Below are positions 55,101 to 55,388 of a stretch of DNA of 55,388 nt, in pieces. The first letter of the stretch is position 1, and every line of letters starts with the position of its first letter. The notes beneath the pieces are model-generated. The model did not search any database. It worked only from the letters and a program-made list of their open reading frames with translations, and was not told the origin of the DNA. Made by a program: the position numbers and the translations under genes. Source of the DNA: Pseudomonas amygdali (GTDB lineage: Bacteria; Pseudomonadota; Gammaproteobacteria; Pseudomonadales; Pseudomonadaceae); assembly GCF_002699855.1 (NCBI RefSeq), contig NZ_LKBW01000157.1, positions 1 to 55,388 on the forward strand. Direction: 5' to 3'.

Positions 55101-55246
55101 CCTGGCAGCCGCTGGTGGCCCGGCATGGCGTTGATGGTCGACTGGTCGCCGATGGCTACTCATGCCGCAGCCAGGTCAAGCGCCAGGATGGCAAAGTGGT
55201 GCAGCATCCACTACAGGTACTGCTGGAACGGGTGAGGGCGCTATAG
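52199..55246 (+). CDS. ydiJ: YdiJ-type FAD and Fe-S D-2-hydroxyglutarate dehydrogenase
   Basis: This 1015-residue protein follows E. coli YdiJ along its whole length. An N-terminal PCMH FAD domain (VVLTPRGGGTGTNGQSLT, PELSTSNRATIGGMINTDA) is followed by the FAD-oxidase C domain (YGMFGHVDAGVLHVRPI, GGLLWGEHGKG). Iron-sulfur motifs come next (CNGNGACYNYDTDDAMCPSW, CLACKSCAGQCPVKVNVPEF) and then a C-terminal CCG-type domain (SGCCGMSGTYGHE). It should oxidise D-2-hydroxyglutarate to 2-oxoglutarate. AGGAAG lies upstream of ATG 52199. It is divergent from a LysR gene and followed by REP sequences. Confidence 0.93.
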   Translation: MIALLKPTSEQVGHYDRFLNALVEGGFRGEIARDLGSRTVLATDNSIYQRLPQAAVFPMDSHDVAIVARLAARPEYKQVVLTPRGGGTGTNGQSLTDGVVVDLSRHMNNILEINVEKRWVRVQTGVVKDQLNAALKPHGLFFAPELSTSNRATIGGMINTDASGQGSCTYGKTRGHVLELTTVLLGGSYVNSQAFSAEQLASEQARVDRAGDVYRCAQQIADTQAQLIKDVFPPLNRCLTGYDLAHLREEDGRFNLNSVLCGSEGSLGFIVEARLNVLPIPKHSILVNVRYAGFMDALRDAKALMAHKPLSIETVDSKVLMLAMQDIVWHGVAEYFPQDPATPTLGINLIEFSGDELDEVEQRVHAFVAHLQKDTLVVRLGHTLATGSAAVNRVYAMRKRSVGLLGNVKGEARPQPFVEDTAVPPENLADYIQEFRALLDSYGLQYGMFGHVDAGVLHVRPILDMKDPAQAALIRPISDAVAALTKRYGGLLWGEHGKGLRSQYVPEYFGELYPALQALKAACDPFNQLNPGKIATPATVPESRLTLVDEVTLRGDLDRTIDERVWQSYDSALHCNGNGACYNYDTDDAMCPSWKATRDRIHSPKGRASLVREWLRLQGEQDVDVLTASARARNANVLKSLAERTVNSVARVAGQKDFSHEVYDAMAGCLACKSCAGQCPVKVNVPEFRSRFLELYHSRYLRPIKDYLIGSLEFSTPHLARFPKLYNAIMGAKPVRYLLEHVAGMVDSPLLSLMDFRAACARWNVSIATPQRLAALSEQERKRTVVLVQDAFTRYFETPLAADWLELISRMGYQVYLAPFAPNGKPLHVQGFLAAFEKAASFNSQSLVKLAGYGIPLIGLDPAMTLVYRQEYSKTLGSESVPTVMLPQEWLASALEEQCDAPSGETYYFLPHCTEKTNEPASVGLWQKAFARAGLRLDVLASGCCGMSGTYGHETRNAKTSDTIYRQSWQPLVARHGVDGRLVADGYSCRSQVKRQDGKVVQHPLQVLLERVRAL

Positions 55247-55335
55247 AGAGGACGCAGAGCGTCCATAACGGCATGCCCACGCGGAGCATGGGCACGATAG
55301 TTACAAAACTATCGTTCCTCACGCTCTGGTATGCC
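55247..55335. repeat. REP/BIME-type palindrome cluster
   Basis: Three hairpins follow each other after the ydiJ stop: GGACGC-AGA-GCGTCC (55250-55264), TGCCCACGC/GCATGGGCA around GGA (55274-55294) and ACGATAGTT/AACTATCGT (55294-55302 with 55307-55315). The tail CTCACGCTCTGGTATGCC looks like the start of the opposite REP unit. This is the style of Pseudomonas syringae REP pairs. It may also terminate ydiJ transcription. The palindromic order is lost after about 55335. Confidence 0.75.
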
Positions 55336-55388
55336 CCCCGAAGGTTGGACAATTATCCACTTACGCTGCCTTGGCGGCCTGCATCCTG
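55336..55388. other. Window edge, possible insertion-element boundary
   Basis: After the truncated REP pair the sequence changes character (CCCCCGAAGGTTGGACAATT). A minus-strand frame ends at 55361-55363 with RMQAAKAA, cut off by the window edge. An insertion sequence inside the REP would explain this, but only about 50 nt are visible and nothing can be identified. Confidence 0.2.

Overview
The window looks like chromosomal DNA of a fluorescent Pseudomonas, most likely the Pseudomonas syringae complex. The reasons are its GC-rich coding DNA, a GlgE / TreS-maltokinase / GlgB operon, a lexA2-imuA-imuB-dnaE2 cassette, a DUF1652 gene and a REP-type palindrome cluster near the right end. I saw no rRNA, tRNA, CRISPR array or complete insertion sequence. 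The species assignment is an inference from protein families; no database was searched.

Layout. 265-7872: alpha-glucan operon (glgE, fused treS-maltokinase, glgB) turning trehalose into branched glucan. 7881-10553: autotransporter on the opposite strand. 10806-16197: frameshifted YhhS-like MFS exporter, periplasmic beta-propeller protein, ABC-F ATPase YbiT and a WaaZ/RfaZ-like LPS core protein. 16582-19930: small genes (45-aa membrane protein, two lipoproteins, GNAT, frameshifted DUF3830 gene, hemerythrin). 20278-26755: eight-gene catabolic cluster (polar amino acid type ABC importer, RidA, IclR regulator, fold-type III PLP enzyme, 2-keto-3-deoxygluconate kinase) that best fits D-glucosaminate use, behind a candidate sigma-54 promoter and a perfect 14-bp palindrome. 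26885-29654: UvrD-like helicase and DUF1652. 30043-33714: orphan PotF/SpuD-like binding protein and an SsuABC-like importer, each with a sigma-54-like promoter. 34215-35916: histidine phosphatase and aldo/keto reductase. 36098-42762: the lexA2-imuA-imuB-dnaE2 mutagenesis cassette, then a DUF1989 gene broken by an in-frame stop. 42767-47440: CorA-like transporter, RLAN/RimK-like ATP-grasp ligase (29 residues short because of a stop codon), divergent GNAT-C39 peptidase fusion and a polysaccharide-deacetylase lipoprotein. 47448-55246: amidohydrolase, MHS-family transporter, two LysR regulators and a YdiJ-type D-2-hydroxyglutarate dehydrogenase. The right edge holds the REP cluster.

Four genes in 55 kb carry a lesion (two single-base frameshifts, two in-frame stops). 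This is either real gene decay or sequence error. The least understood system is the ATP-grasp / GNAT-C39 island. The most testable new proposals are the sigma-54 promoters and palindromic operators listed below.
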